In this document: one piece after another, positions 1 to 7,858 of the stretch
Layout: the number at the start of each line of letters is the position of its first letter
How positions within the stretch are numbered: position 1 is the stretch's first letter
Assembly: GCA_018402255.1 (NCBI GenBank)
Contig: JAGYIS010000009.1
Coordinates: forward strand, 1 to 64,000
DNA: 64,000 bases
Direction of reading: 5' to 3'
DNA from: Marinobacter sp.
GTDB lineage: Bacteria; Pseudomonadota; Gammaproteobacteria; Pseudomonadales; Oleiphilaceae
Notes under the pieces: generated by a model
What the model was told of the DNA's origin: nothing
Databases searched by the model: none
Seen by the model: the letters and a program-made list of their open reading frames with translations, nothing else
Position numbers and translations under genes: made by a program

Positions 1-155
1 TTGATCAGTTCCCCTAAGAGCTGCAGGCTGCGCTAATGTAGTTGGCCCCGCTATCCCGAAGAGCGGTTCTATCATACCCAACGGCTCCAAAGTAGCTTTG
101 GTTACAGGACTCCGCTAGAGTTTGACGTGGCTAGCTAATTAGGTGTGTCTTTTTT

Positions 156-229
156 GGGAATGCCATTCCGGCCTGCGGCCGCCAACGGACGCCCTTGTCG
201 GGCTGTCGCTAAACCAAGGCATTATGCAT
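156..229 (+). other. attC-like recombination site
   Basis: This is an imperfect palindrome of the type that ends integron cassettes. AATGCC (159-164) pairs with GGCATT (219-224), and the inner GACGCCC pairs with GGGC-t-GTC around a TTGTC loop. The right core reads GCATTATGC, one base from the common GTTATGC core. A small gene starts just to its right, as expected in a cassette array. No gene was recognised in bases 1-155; that stretch may be the tail of a preceding cassette. Moderate confidence, since attC sites are defined by structure and not by a fixed sequence. Confidence 0.5.
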
Positions 230-241
230 CAGGGAGGGGTT

Positions 242-634
242 GTGCATAGATTGCTATTCTCGACGTTAAGCTTGTGGGCATTCAATGCTTTTTCTGCAGA
301 CCTGGGCGCGCGCAATGCTGAAATTTGGTCTATCGAATCGACTCAATACATGAGTCGATGGGTGGTTATCCACCATCACGACAATGCAACACCGACCGGT
401 GTTTATCATATCGAAGTGGTAGGAAGGAATAATGGCGATGCTGCGTGGCAAGTTGTGCGTTTAGTTCACCACATGGCAATCACCGATAAAGCGTTGAGTG
501 GCAGTGTAATGGAGAGTCTTGATAAAGGCGCAGTTTATCCTGAGTCGTTTAATTACGCATTTTCGGCATGGAAAAAAGAGAATGATGGGAAAGGTGGTGA
601 AATTTGCAATACATCTGTAGTGGAGTGCATGTGA
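242..634 (+). CDS. Hypothetical small secreted protein in a probable cassette
   Basis: Not recognised as a known family. A GTG start at 242 is chosen because AGGGAGGGG lies immediately upstream at Shine-Dalgarno distance. It gives about 130 residues beginning with a hydrophobic segment (LLFSTLSLWAFNAF) that looks like a signal peptide ending near FSA. An in-frame ATG at 224 lies inside the preceding attC-like core and has no ribosome binding site. The remainder is soluble, with Trp, His and Lys residues and Cys only near the C-terminus, so a periplasmic location is inferred. Attachment-site-like palindromes on both sides suggest an integron cassette. No function can be given. Confidence 0.5.
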   Translation: MHRLLFSTLSLWAFNAFSADLGARNAEIWSIESTQYMSRWVVIHHHDNATPTGVYHIEVVGRNNGDAAWQVVRLVHHMAITDKALSGSVMESLDKGAVYPESFNYAFSAWKKENDGKGGEICNTSVVECM

Positions 635-636
635 AT

Positions 637-738
637 GCATAACAATCAGCAGCACCGGATATTACCCTCTGTCACCTTTTGTATGTAAGGCTGAAAAAGC
701 CGACATCGAAAAAACACCCGGTGAGCATAGCTTTATGC
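637..738 (+). other. attC-like recombination site
   Basis: The left core GCATAAC (637-643) and right core TTTATGC (732-738) are near inverted copies. Inside them GCACCGG (652-658) pairs with CCCGGTG (717-723). This two-box palindrome about 100 bp long, placed directly after the stop codon of the preceding gene, is typical of an integron cassette end. The next gene's possible ATG (735) lies within the right core, as often happens at cassette junctions. Confidence 0.55.
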
Positions 739-1055
739 AGAAACCAAGTATGAACCATTACGTTCCACTAACAGTGAGATATCTGCTCTTTTTCGTTGGT
801 GCAGGTTGGTTGATGCTGAATTTTCTGTCACAGCAGGAAGTGCGATATTTGGCTGAGTATCAGGAGTTTTTTACCCATAGAGTGGCCGCTGTTGGGGCTT
901 CGCTCCTGTGTGCTTTTGCATTTATGGCGTCTGATGCGGCCTGGAAGAATACGAGCCGAAATGAAGGTGCCGGCGGTTACGGTGGGGCCTGGTGTAATAG
1001 GTCGAAGCAGTCCGCTCATCTGGACTCAACCGGTGATTCTGGTGGCGGTGATTGA
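735..1055 (+). CDS. Hypothetical small membrane protein, possibly frameshifted
   Basis: About 106 residues of unknown family. Two hydrophobic stretches are seen, YLLFFVGAGWLMLNFL near residue 16 and VGASLLCAFAFMA near residue 53, so it is probably an inner-membrane protein. An alternative ATG lies at 750. After about residue 70 this frame becomes low-complexity (Gly, Ser, Asp), while the +1 frame (about 960-1065) encodes another plausible membrane segment, PLIWTQPVILVAVIELYL. A frameshift near 955-970 is therefore possible, which would make the true product slightly longer with a third membrane segment. It is flanked by attC-like palindromes. Confidence 0.4.
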   Translation: MQKPSMNHYVPLTVRYLLFFVGAGWLMLNFLSQQEVRYLAEYQEFFTHRVAAVGASLLCAFAFMASDAAWKNTSRNEGAGGYGGAWCNRSKQSAHLDSTGDSGGGD

Positions 1056-1060
1056 ACTAT

Positions 1061-1135
1061 ACCTAACCATACAATCAACGGGACGCTGGACTTCCGCCGA
1101 GCTCCAGGCCAGCCGCAAATGCAGGCATTATGAGA
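1061..1135 (+). other. attC-like recombination site
   Basis: CCTAACCA at the left, followed by CAATCAACGGGACGC and an inner stem (GCTGG pairing with CCAGC), strongly resembles the left half of integron attC sites. The right end GGCATTATGAG is a weak core with A in place of the first G of GTT, the same change as at the 156-229 site. It lies directly between two small plus-strand genes. Confidence 0.5.
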
Positions 1136-1142
1136 GGAATCA

Positions 1143-1541
1143 ATGAGTAAACGAGTAAATGTCTTAAGTGTGACCGCTGGCTTGATTGCGTCGCAAGCAG
1201 CCAGCTTCATTATGGCTATCTTTTTGATTATTGCTTTTCTGTTCGTGTATGGGAACAGCGTGTTGGTGGCATTTTTCGAGTATCCATCGTCAATCGCGAT
1301 TACGCTGTTCTTAACCTTGCTCGGAGTTGCTGCAGGAGGTTACATAGCAATGGCGGTTGCGAAAGAGGGGATGGTCAATTCCTTTCTTGTCGGCCTTGTA
1401 TCCTTGGTGCTTAACGCTTGGCTTATGCACTATACAAACTATGTGTACGCAGCCAACCACTTCTGGCTGCTCATTGCGACAGCGATCTTGATCGTACCCG
1501 CAAGCCTGGCAGGTGGTTATCTACACCAGCGGAAAAACTGA
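1143..1541 (+). CDS. Hypothetical four-helix membrane protein
   Basis: A 132-residue, very hydrophobic protein with about four predicted membrane segments (near residues 10-38, 47-70, 78-95 and 104-124), short loops and a basic C-terminus HQRKN. The start is supported by GAGAGGAA seven bases upstream. Gly/Ala spacing such as GVAAGGYIAMAV and LAGGYLHQR is typical of small integral membrane proteins, but no family is recognised. It follows an attC-like site and is co-oriented with its neighbours, so it is probably a cassette gene. It is expected in the inner membrane; function unknown. Confidence 0.6.
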   Translation: MSKRVNVLSVTAGLIASQAASFIMAIFLIIAFLFVYGNSVLVAFFEYPSSIAITLFLTLLGVAAGGYIAMAVAKEGMVNSFLVGLVSLVLNAWLMHYTNYVYAANHFWLLIATAILIVPASLAGGYLHQRKN

Positions 1542-1560
1542 TAACAGAGTGCTTCATTTG

Positions 1561-1594
1561 ATTGGGGTAAGTCCACGGTGGACTTCCCTCCAAT
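1561..1594 (+). repeat. Nested hairpin between small genes
   Basis: AAGTCCA (1569-1575) and TGGACTT (1579-1585) form a tight hairpin. It is extended by ATTGG (1561-1565) pairing with CCAAT (1590-1594) across small bulges. It sits in the gap between two membrane-protein genes. The gap begins CTGATAAC and ends near GGTTACCTCAG, so it could be the core of a degenerate attC; no T-run supports a terminator. Confidence 0.4.
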
Positions 1595-1658
1595 TCATTG
1601 GGCACCCTTGACATCGCTCCTTCGACTCCGGTTACCTCAGCCTGCCAAGTAAACAAAT

Positions 1659-2156
1659 ATGGAAGTTCTCGGTAAGATCATAGTTGGTGTTTTAGGCAGT
1701 TATCTCACCTACTACATCATCAGTAATGCGGCAATGAGGTCAGCAGAGGCAGACACTGAAGGTAAGCTTTTCTTTGGCTGGTTTCTGATTGGTACCAGTT
1801 TAATTTCAACGCTTATTGCCGCGGGAATGATTTGGGTATTGTTCTTCGTGGATCATAGAGGTCAAGACGTTCCTATCGTTCTGCTAATTCAGATGTTTGG
1901 AGTGTTTTCGATCTGGGGCTGGGCTGAAGTATTCTGGACAAAGGGATATTTTGATGACGAAACTCTTAATTTCCAGAGTATTTGGCAGGGAAAAAGACGG
2001 CTGCAGTGGAGTGAGCTACGAAATGTTAAGTACAACCAGCATCTGCATTGGTACGTTCTTCATTTTCGCCATGGGAGGACTGTTCGAGTATCCATATATT
2101 TGAACGGTCATGGGTTCGTGCTCGATAAAGTCGCAAGCCTGGGGCATGACTTTTAA
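1659..2156 (+). CDS. Hypothetical membrane protein with C-terminal PH-like region
   Basis: A 165-residue protein of unrecognised family. Three hydrophobic segments lie at residues about 6-24, 40-64 and 72-92. They are followed by a roughly 70-residue tail with beta-strand-like alternation (LNFQSIWQGKRRLQWSEL, then WYVLHFRHGRTVRVS) resembling the small bacterial PH-like domains that follow membrane helices. That resemblance is only an impression. No strong ribosome binding site is visible before the ATG. It is the last plus-strand small gene of the left block, and no clear attC was found after it. Confidence 0.55.
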   Translation: MEVLGKIIVGVLGSYLTYYIISNAAMRSAEADTEGKLFFGWFLIGTSLISTLIAAGMIWVLFFVDHRGQDVPIVLLIQMFGVFSIWGWAEVFWTKGYFDDETLNFQSIWQGKRRLQWSELRNVKYNQHLHWYVLHFRHGRTVRVSIYLNGHGFVLDKVASLGHDF

Positions 2157-2278
2157 GAAGGCGCATCACTATGTTGGCTTTGGCCACCCACCGAGCTATG
2201 TGTTGAGCGCGACTCAAAGGGCGAATTAACGTGATGCCAAAGCTAACACGTAACCAAACAACCAGGTATGCTCCCGAC

Positions 2279-2313
2279 GGTCACTGGTCACTGGTCACTG
2301 GTCACTGGTCACT
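2279..2313. repeat. Five tandem copies of GGTCACT
   Basis: Five perfect head-to-tail copies of the heptamer GGTCACT lie about 75 bases upstream of the glycosyltransferase start. The unit is not a codon multiple and lies outside any supported gene, so slippage could change the copy number and alter spacing in the leader of the downstream gene. The rest of the gap from 2157 to 2388 shows no gene. Confidence 0.9.
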
Positions 2314-2388
2314 TGTTCTTCGTGGTGGATGGCGCTGCGCTCTGGCAGGCCGAAAACACAGCATTCAGCCGACTGATAAGGAACTCTT

Positions 2389-3276
2389 GTGGCTGCTTCA
2401 GAACCACTAATCAGCATCATCACGCCCACCTTCAACCGTGAGCACACCATCACACTGGCTGTCGAATCTGTGTTAGCTCAATCATATAAGCACTGGGAGC
2501 TGTTGATCATCGACGACGGGTCTCAGGATGGTACACGTGAAAGGCTGTCCCGTTATCTGGAAGATGACCGTATTCACTACTATTTCCAGGACAATCAGGG
2601 CCAGAGTATCGCCCGCAATCTAGCGCTTCAGAGTGCTCGCGGGGCATTCATATGCTTCCTCGATTCTGATGACCTGTGGGTGCCCGAGAAGCTGGAGCGG
2701 CAAGTCACGCTGATGAAGGATCATCCAGAGGTGGATGTGCTTCACAGTGATGAAATCATGATCGATGAGCAGGGCCGCGAGCTGTCCCGCAAGAATATGC
2801 GCCGTTACTCTGGGCGGATTGCCCGCCAGATGCTGGTGGACAACAGTGTCAGCATCAATACCGTGATGGCACGGCGGGAATGTTTCGACGCCATGGGTGG
2901 GTTTTCCGGCCGCTACGGCGTGGCAGACGATTACGATATCTGGCTGCGCTTTTCAGCCCGCTATACGTTCCTTTATGTTCCCGAGTACTGGGGCTATTAC
3001 CGGGTAATGCCAGACCAGATTTCCAGCGACAAGGAACGCCGATTTGCGGCGAACGAGAATATCGTTCGGGATTTTATCGAGGAATACGGGAGTGTGCTCA
3101 AACCTTCGGAAATACGCTGGGGCCTGGCCCGCTTCTACTGCCGAAAAGCCCGCTATTTTGCTGTGACTGGCAGGGCAGCGACCGCCTGGGGCGCCATTGT
3201 TCGGGCCATACGCTTTTCACCGCTGGATTCTGTGGTGTGGCGCAGTGTTTACCGGGTTATCTTTCCCCGCCGTTAG
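2389..3276 (+). CDS. Family 2 glycosyltransferase
   Basis: A GT-A fold transferase that uses a nucleotide-activated sugar, probably for a surface polysaccharide or lipid-linked acceptor on the cytoplasmic side. The 295-residue product opens with SIITPTFNRE, followed by the nucleotide-binding IIDDGS (near residue 42), the FLDSDD metal-binding DXD motif (near residue 92) and the acceptor-side DDYDIWLRFS motif (near 185). These are the ordered hallmarks of GT2 enzymes. No membrane helix is evident. The start is GTG, supported by AAGGA six bases upstream. The gene stands alone between the left block and a minus-strand operon, so donor and acceptor cannot be inferred. Confidence 0.9.
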   Translation: MAASEPLISIITPTFNREHTITLAVESVLAQSYKHWELLIIDDGSQDGTRERLSRYLEDDRIHYYFQDNQGQSIARNLALQSARGAFICFLDSDDLWVPEKLERQVTLMKDHPEVDVLHSDEIMIDEQGRELSRKNMRRYSGRIARQMLVDNSVSINTVMARRECFDAMGGFSGRYGVADDYDIWLRFSARYTFLYVPEYWGYYRVMPDQISSDKERRFAANENIVRDFIEEYGSVLKPSEIRWGLARFYCRKARYFAVTGRAATAWGAIVRAIRFSPLDSVVWRSVYRVIFPRR

Positions 3277-3295
3277 CGCTTCGTAGCGATAGGAT

Positions 3296-3338
3296 GGGCG
3301 TTGGCAGCGACTCTCGATCGTGTTCGCTGCCAACGCCC
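3296..3338. terminator. Strong hairpin after the glycosyltransferase
   Basis: GGGCGTTGGCAGCGA (3296-3310) is perfectly complementary to 3324-3338 across a 13-base loop. It lies 20 bases after the stop codon, between converging genes. No T-run follows on either strand, so it may act as a transcript 3' end or factor-dependent terminator; intrinsic termination is unlikely. Confidence 0.5.
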
Positions 3339-3346
3339 CGAGTACC

Positions 3347-3463
3347 TCAGAGCCAGGTCAGGCCAATACTGATAATCACACCGGTGATGATCAGTAGCAT
3401 CAAACAGTAACCCATGATGTCTTTGGCTTTCAGGCCGGCAATGGCCAGGTTGATGGTGTTCAC
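3347..3463 (-). CDS. Possible 38-residue membrane peptide
   Basis: A short reading frame from GTG at 3463 encodes a basic amphipathic start (NLAIAGLKAKDIMG), then one membrane segment (YCLMLLIITGVIISIGLTWL) directly before the stop. This architecture fits a small single-pass membrane protein. No convincing ribosome binding site is seen. It lies 51 bases downstream of the unknown 654-residue gene on the same strand and could be cotranscribed with it. Confidence 0.4.
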   Translation of the reverse strand: MNTINLAIAGLKAKDIMGYCLMLLIITGVIISIGLTWL

Positions 3464-3514
3464 CTTTGTTGTTTTGTCCCCGCTTAGCTTAGCAAACAAT
3501 GGGAGAAATGCCTG

Positions 3515-5479
3515 CTAGGCTGCCCAACTGGTGTAGCCAAGTTCCATCACACGGGCCACTTCCTCATCCGGTATGGCCGTCAGGTCGCCAAGCTCGAGGG
3601 TGTCGTAGTGAAATACATACAATCGTGAGGTGAACTCGGCAATGGGAAGGGAGGCTTCGCCGCGATGTTCGCCGTTGCCCCGGGTAGAGCAGGTAATGCC
3701 CTGGCCCCAGTTCTGGCCACTGTCGTTGTTGGGGTTGAAGAAGTACACCCGCATCTCATTGCGAGGGCTTAGGCCGACCCTCAAGATGTTGATGGCGTGA
3801 CGCCCGACAAAGCGTGCCGCGCTGTCGGTGACGGCGATGCCCGCAGGCTGGGCGTGAATCACTGGCATGTGGCCGTTGTAGAAGGGGTGGTAGCTGGCGT
3901 AGAAGTGCCGGATGAAGCCTTCGTAGTCCTGTACCTCACCGGTGTGAATATCGGCCACCACGCGGAAGCCATGGCTGACCCACCAGCCATAGAATTCCGG
4001 ATTGATCCAGCGATGGGCATCGTCGTCCCGGTCTTCACAGCGGCGCCACATTTCTCCGTACAGGCGGTCCAGGTGGGGAATGAGGATCAGGGAGACCGGG
4101 TCCACATCCATTGGCCTTTCTTTGACCAGCCCGGGCTGCAGATCTCTGGAAGAGACCGTTTCGCCTTCAAAGCGAGTTAGTACTTCGTCGTCCCGGGCGG
4201 CCCAGGTCAGCACCTGAAGCAGGTAGTCGGCCTCATTGGTCGCCCACACCGATAGCCCGATGGCAGACTGGCAGGTGGGGTTGTTGCCCTGGCCCACGCC
4301 CAGCGGCAGCCCTAACAGGTTGATAACACCGGCCAACAGAAACACCCGCGGCGGCTGAGCATCGCCAAAGGCCTCTTGCAGGATGTCAGCAGTCTCCGCC
4401 GAGGGGTGCAGCTTGATTTGCCGCCAGAGGGCCTGGGCCACAGATGGCGTAAACAAGGAGCCCCGCTCCAGCATCATGGTCAGGCCATACACCGCCTGGC
4501 AGGTTTCTGGGTAGATGGCTTCATCAATAAGAGCGTGGACCAGGTCGGTATAGCAGTAGAGATCGTCCAACCCGGTTATGGTCAGTCCCAGCAGAGTGGG
4601 TATCAGATCGTCCTGTTTAACGTTGCGCAGAAACCTCAACATAACTGCGCGGTAAGCCGAGGCCAGACCGGTATCGTGCATGCTGCGGGCAAAGCAGGTG
4701 GCTTCAGATGCAAGGGTTATATCGTCCATCTCCTTCAGCCGCTGTTCGTAGACCTGCAGGCCCGGGTCTTCGGCGCTGGCCGGTGTGGGTGCAAACAGGG
4801 CGTTGACCAGGCGAGTTGCATCAGCGTTGTCATTAGTCGCTATTTTCGGATCATAGAGGCATTTAGCAATTTGTCCGATCATGTCGCAGATGCTGTCCAC
4901 CTGCACCGGCCCCTGGTCCAGTAACCGCCAGACCTCTGCCACCAGGCTGTCCAGCAGGCTCTCGTAGCCGAGATGAGACACCAGGTACTGGTAGAGTTCC
5001 TGAACAATCTTTCCGAGCTGTTTCGGGCGTTCCCGGTCGGCCTCGGTGAGCGGGCCAGATAGCAAGTCGAGGTTTAGCGCCATCACCTGAGTCAGGAAGT
5101 AGCGTGCCTGCTCGGCAGAAATGCCCTTATGGAAGTAATCCCCCCGGGTAACGGCCAGCATTCTCAGCTCGCTGATGGCCTCGACGATGGTTGTTACTGG
5201 GCCGGCTTCGCGCAGAGAGTGCTTGGCCAGTGCCGGTTGGAGGGTCGCCGGCTGGGCCCAGTCGCTGGTGCCGAAGATACCGGCGGATTCCAGCGACCGA
5301 ACGCGCCGGTACAGGGCGTCGAAGCCGCCCGGTAGCGTCATCAGTATTCGGGCGCGTTCCAGCAAGGCAAGGCTGGAGGCCTTGGGGTCTTGGCTGCGGG
5401 CGCGGGTAAAATCACCCAGCGCTGCATCCAGCTGACGCAAGGCCAGCTCAAATGTCGGCTCGGCGTTCTGTTGCCCCAT
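3515..5479 (-). CDS. Unknown 654-residue protein
   Basis: Not recognised. The ATG at 5479 is preferred because GGGAG lies nine bases upstream; an in-frame TTG at 5500 would add seven residues. The N-terminal two-thirds is largely helical, with Leu-rich repeats of no obvious register. No signal peptide or membrane helix is seen, so it is probably cytoplasmic. The C-terminal third changes character and is rich in aromatic residues and His (GEMWRRCEDRDDDAHRW, EFYGWWVSHGFRV, FYASYHPFYNGHMPV, FNPNNDSGQNWG), suggesting a separate globular or possibly catalytic domain. It lies just downstream of the lemA/TPM genes in the same direction, but a functional link is only a guess. Confidence 0.7.
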   Translation of the reverse strand: MGQQNAEPTFELALRQLDAALGDFTRARSQDPKASSLALLERARILMTLPGGFDALYRRVRSLESAGIFGTSDWAQPATLQPALAKHSLREAGPVTTIVEAISELRMLAVTRGDYFHKGISAEQARYFLTQVMALNLDLLSGPLTEADRERPKQLGKIVQELYQYLVSHLGYESLLDSLVAEVWRLLDQGPVQVDSICDMIGQIAKCLYDPKIATNDNADATRLVNALFAPTPASAEDPGLQVYEQRLKEMDDITLASEATCFARSMHDTGLASAYRAVMLRFLRNVKQDDLIPTLLGLTITGLDDLYCYTDLVHALIDEAIYPETCQAVYGLTMMLERGSLFTPSVAQALWRQIKLHPSAETADILQEAFGDAQPPRVFLLAGVINLLGLPLGVGQGNNPTCQSAIGLSVWATNEADYLLQVLTWAARDDEVLTRFEGETVSSRDLQPGLVKERPMDVDPVSLILIPHLDRLYGEMWRRCEDRDDDAHRWINPEFYGWWVSHGFRVVADIHTGEVQDYEGFIRHFYASYHPFYNGHMPVIHAQPAGIAVTDSAARFVGRHAINILRVGLSPRNEMRVYFFNPNNDSGQNWGQGITCSTRGNGEHRGEASLPIAEFTSRLYVFHYDTLELGDLTAIPDEEVARVMELGYTSWAA

Positions 5480-5528
5480 AGTCTCGGCTCCCGGGTGCAA
5501 TTGGAGCGCAGGGTGACTGCCGTTGTGG

Positions 5529-6146
5529 CTAGGGCAGGATCACCAGGTGATTGGGCAGTTCGTTGCGCTCGTGGGTAGCGGGTACATGTTCTTTCAAGAG
5601 CTTGCCACAGGCAGCAATACAGTCAAGAAATCCCTGCTTGGTCTGGCCGTCGCGCAGCTTGGCGGTGAAATCCGCCACGATGGTTTCCCACACCGAATTG
5701 TCCAGAACGTCAGCAATGCCCTGATCCACCAGAATCTCGACATAGTGTTCGGCTTCCGAGACGAAGATCAGCATACCGGTGCCGCCTTCGGTGTGGTGCA
5801 GGTTCTGCTCCAGAAACTGCCGCCGCGCCAGGTTGGAGGCCCGCCAGTACCGCACGTGCCGGGGGACCAGCCGGGTGTTGATGCCCGGCACCCGGAACAG
5901 CAGGCTGAGCACCGTGAAGGTACCCCACTGCGCCAGCAACAGCATGTCGGCACCAAACCAGCCACCGAAGTAATTGGCAATGCCCGGCACCAGCAACGCC
6001 AGAATGCCGGCCCAGAGCAGGGGGATATAACTGTAGTTGTCGGCCTGGGCCGCCAGTACGGTGACCAGTTCGGCGTCGGTTTCCCGCTCCACCTCGTTGA
6101 TGGCTTCGGTAACGGCTTGCTGATCGGTATTGCTGAGTAATGTCAT
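5529..6146 (-). CDS. TPM-domain membrane protein
   Basis: A 205-residue protein whose N-terminus (TDQQAVTEAINEVERETDAELVTVLAAQ) matches the start of the TPM fold (Psb32/MOLO-1/YgcG). It is interrupted early by two membrane helices (about residues 41-60 and 67-88). The remaining TPM features follow: FVSEAEHYVEILVDQGI and a helical end. Unlike its upstream neighbour it lacks a signal peptide and a Gly-rich tail. It is the third gene of a lemA-TPM-TPM operon; the paralogues probably cooperate in the envelope, but the biochemical role of TPM proteins is mostly unsettled. Confidence 0.8.
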   Translation of the reverse strand: MTLLSNTDQQAVTEAINEVERETDAELVTVLAAQADNYSYIPLLWAGILALLVPGIANYFGGWFGADMLLLAQWGTFTVLSLLFRVPGINTRLVPRHVRYWRASNLARRQFLEQNLHHTEGGTGMLIFVSEAEHYVEILVDQGIADVLDNSVWETIVADFTAKLRDGQTKQGFLDCIAACGKLLKEHVPATHERNELPNHLVILP

Positions 6147-6206
6147 GATTCTGTGGCTCTCATATGCAGGTGAGGGAATGCAGCGGGCGCGGATACCAGA
6201 GTGGAG

Positions 6207-6962
6207 TTACCAGCCACCGGAGGCACCCCCGCCGCCAAAGCCGCCACCGCCGCCGCCAAAACCACCGCCCCCGAAGCCGCCGCCGCGGCCGCCCATGGCA
6301 CCGCCCAGCAGCGCCGCACCCAACAGGGCGGCGCCCCCGCGCCCACCACGGCCGCCGGAACTGCCGATAAAGAACACGGCCGCCATCATGAGGATGAAGA
6401 ACAGCGCCACCATGCCCGCCTCAGGCTTTTCCTGAACGGCACCAGGCTGACCCTGTGGTACCGCCATGGGCTCGCCACCGAGCACCTGAATCATGGCCGC
6501 GGCGCCGTTAATGATGCCGCCCTGAAAGTCCCCCTCACGGAACGCCGGGGTGATCACGCGATTGATAATGGTGGACGATTGGGCGTCGGTGAGCCGGCCT
6601 TCCAGGCCATAACCTACCTCTATACGCACTCTGCGCTCATCCTGCGCCACGATCAGCAGGGCGCCGTTGTCTTCGCCGGCCTGACCAATCCCCCAGTGCC
6701 GGCCCAGCTGATAGCCGAAGTCTTCAATCGGATAGCCTTGCAGATCGGGCAGGGTGACCACCACCACCTGTTCGGTGGTGGCCTGTTCGTGGGCCTGAAG
6801 CATCTGGGCCAGGCGTGTTTCCACTTGCGGGGTCAGTAAATCTGCCCGGTCGACCACCCGGCCCGTCAGTTCGGGAAAGTCAGGCGTTGACTGGGCCCAG
6901 GCCGCAGTCGGGAGCAACAGCAGCAGGGTCAGTAGCAGGCTTTTGCGAGGCACGGCCGCCAT
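6207..6962 (-). CDS. TPM-domain (YgcG-like) exported protein with Gly-rich tail
   Basis: A 251-residue protein with a clear signal peptide (LLLTLLLLLPTAAWAQ) and a TPM domain at about residues 28-150. The domain includes the characteristic VVDRADLLTPQ entry, EQVVVVTLPDLQG, and the RRVRIEVGYGLEG-LTDA signature. A membrane helix near residue 190 (MVALFFILMMAAVFFI) is followed by a low-complexity Gly/Arg tail of GGGFGGGG repeats, typical of YgcG/YgcG-like proteins, often placed with LemA. The periplasmic domain is anchored by the helix, with the tail beyond it. Its start overlaps the lemA stop (ATGA), showing translational coupling. Confidence 0.9.
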   Translation of the reverse strand: MAAVPRKSLLLTLLLLLPTAAWAQSTPDFPELTGRVVDRADLLTPQVETRLAQMLQAHEQATTEQVVVVTLPDLQGYPIEDFGYQLGRHWGIGQAGEDNGALLIVAQDERRVRIEVGYGLEGRLTDAQSSTIINRVITPAFREGDFQGGIINGAAAMIQVLGGEPMAVPQGQPGAVQEKPEAGMVALFFILMMAAVFFIGSSGGRGGRGGAALLGAALLGGAMGGRGGGFGGGGFGGGGGGFGGGGASGGW

Positions 6963-7579
6963 CAGAACGACACCGCAGGCGGTTGGTCGGCATTCGGCGC
7001 GGTGGCTTCAAAGTTGGCGCGTGGTTCCAGATCACTGTACAAAATGCTGTGCCAGATTTTGCCAGGGAAGGTGCGCAGCTCGGTGTTGTAGCGCTCTACC
7101 GCCTGAATGAAGTCCCGGCGCGCGACCGCAATACGATTCTCGGTGCCTTCAAGCTGTGACTGCAGGGCCAGGAAGTTCTGGTTCGATTTCAGGTCCGGGT
7201 AACGCTCAGACACTGCCATCAGACGGCTCAGGGCGCTGCTCAACTCACCCTGGGCCTGCTGGAACCGTTGCAGCCGCTCGGGGTTGTTGAGAATGCTTTC
7301 GTCCACCTGAATCGAGGTGGCCCGGGAGCGGGCTTCAATCACTGCGGTCAGGGTTTCCTGCTCCTGAGCGGCGAAACCCTTGACAGTCTCCACCAGGTTG
7401 GGAATCAGGTCAGCGCGGCGCTGGTACTGGTTTTCCACCTGAGACCAGGCAGCGGTGACTCGCTCATCGTAGGTGGGGATGTTATTGATCCCGCAGCCAC
7501 TGAGAAACAACACCAGTGCCATCAGCGACGCCAGCTGCCAGACAGTCCGCTGTTGAAAGGGTTTGCGAAGGATTTGCAT
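6962..7579 (-). CDS. lemA: LemA family lipoprotein
   Basis: A 205-residue LemA-type protein. The ATG at 7579 is used because AGGGAAAG precedes it at good spacing; upstream in-frame sequence lacks coding character. The N-terminus has a lipoprotein signal with lipobox LFLSGC, so the mature protein is probably acylated. The LemA core follows as a long helical bundle: NNIPTYDERVTAAWSQVE, QYQRRADLIPNLVETVKG (the family signature) and RNEL-like NTELRTFPG near the end. It is first in an operon with two TPM proteins, a common bacterial arrangement. The molecular function of LemA is not well established. Confidence 0.93.
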   Translation of the reverse strand: MQILRKPFQQRTVWQLASLMALVLFLSGCGINNIPTYDERVTAAWSQVENQYQRRADLIPNLVETVKGFAAQEQETLTAVIEARSRATSIQVDESILNNPERLQRFQQAQGELSSALSRLMAVSERYPDLKSNQNFLALQSQLEGTENRIAVARRDFIQAVERYNTELRTFPGKIWHSILYSDLEPRANFEATAPNADQPPAVSF

Positions 7580-7858
7580 AGTGCTCTTTCCCTGAGATGG
7601 TTGCATTGAAAAGGGAGGATGTCCGGCCCATGGACGCAGGCATCGCATTATCCTGTAGATGGGGGCAGAGCCAGTGTTTTCAAGGGATGTCGGGTTGCGC
7701 CCTGACATTGCGCCCCTAAGATCACTGTAGCCCGCTTTTGCGAATGCGCAGTCGCAGAACTATATTAAATATGGCCAATATGTCTATCCGCAGCCTCAGA
7801 TTTGATTCTGCGATGTACAACCCGGTTTTTCGAACCTGCTTCATGGATGGAGGTGGTG

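Noticed and set aside
892..1146. 84-codon frame as a separate gene
   Set aside because: It overlaps the 735-1055 gene and has no ribosome binding site of its own; at most it holds the shifted end of that gene.
2279..2313. CRISPR-type repeat
   Set aside because: Units are seven bases, directly adjacent, with no spacers.
3296..3338. Rho-independent terminator
   Set aside because: The stem is perfect but neither strand has a following T-run, so only a generic hairpin is claimed.
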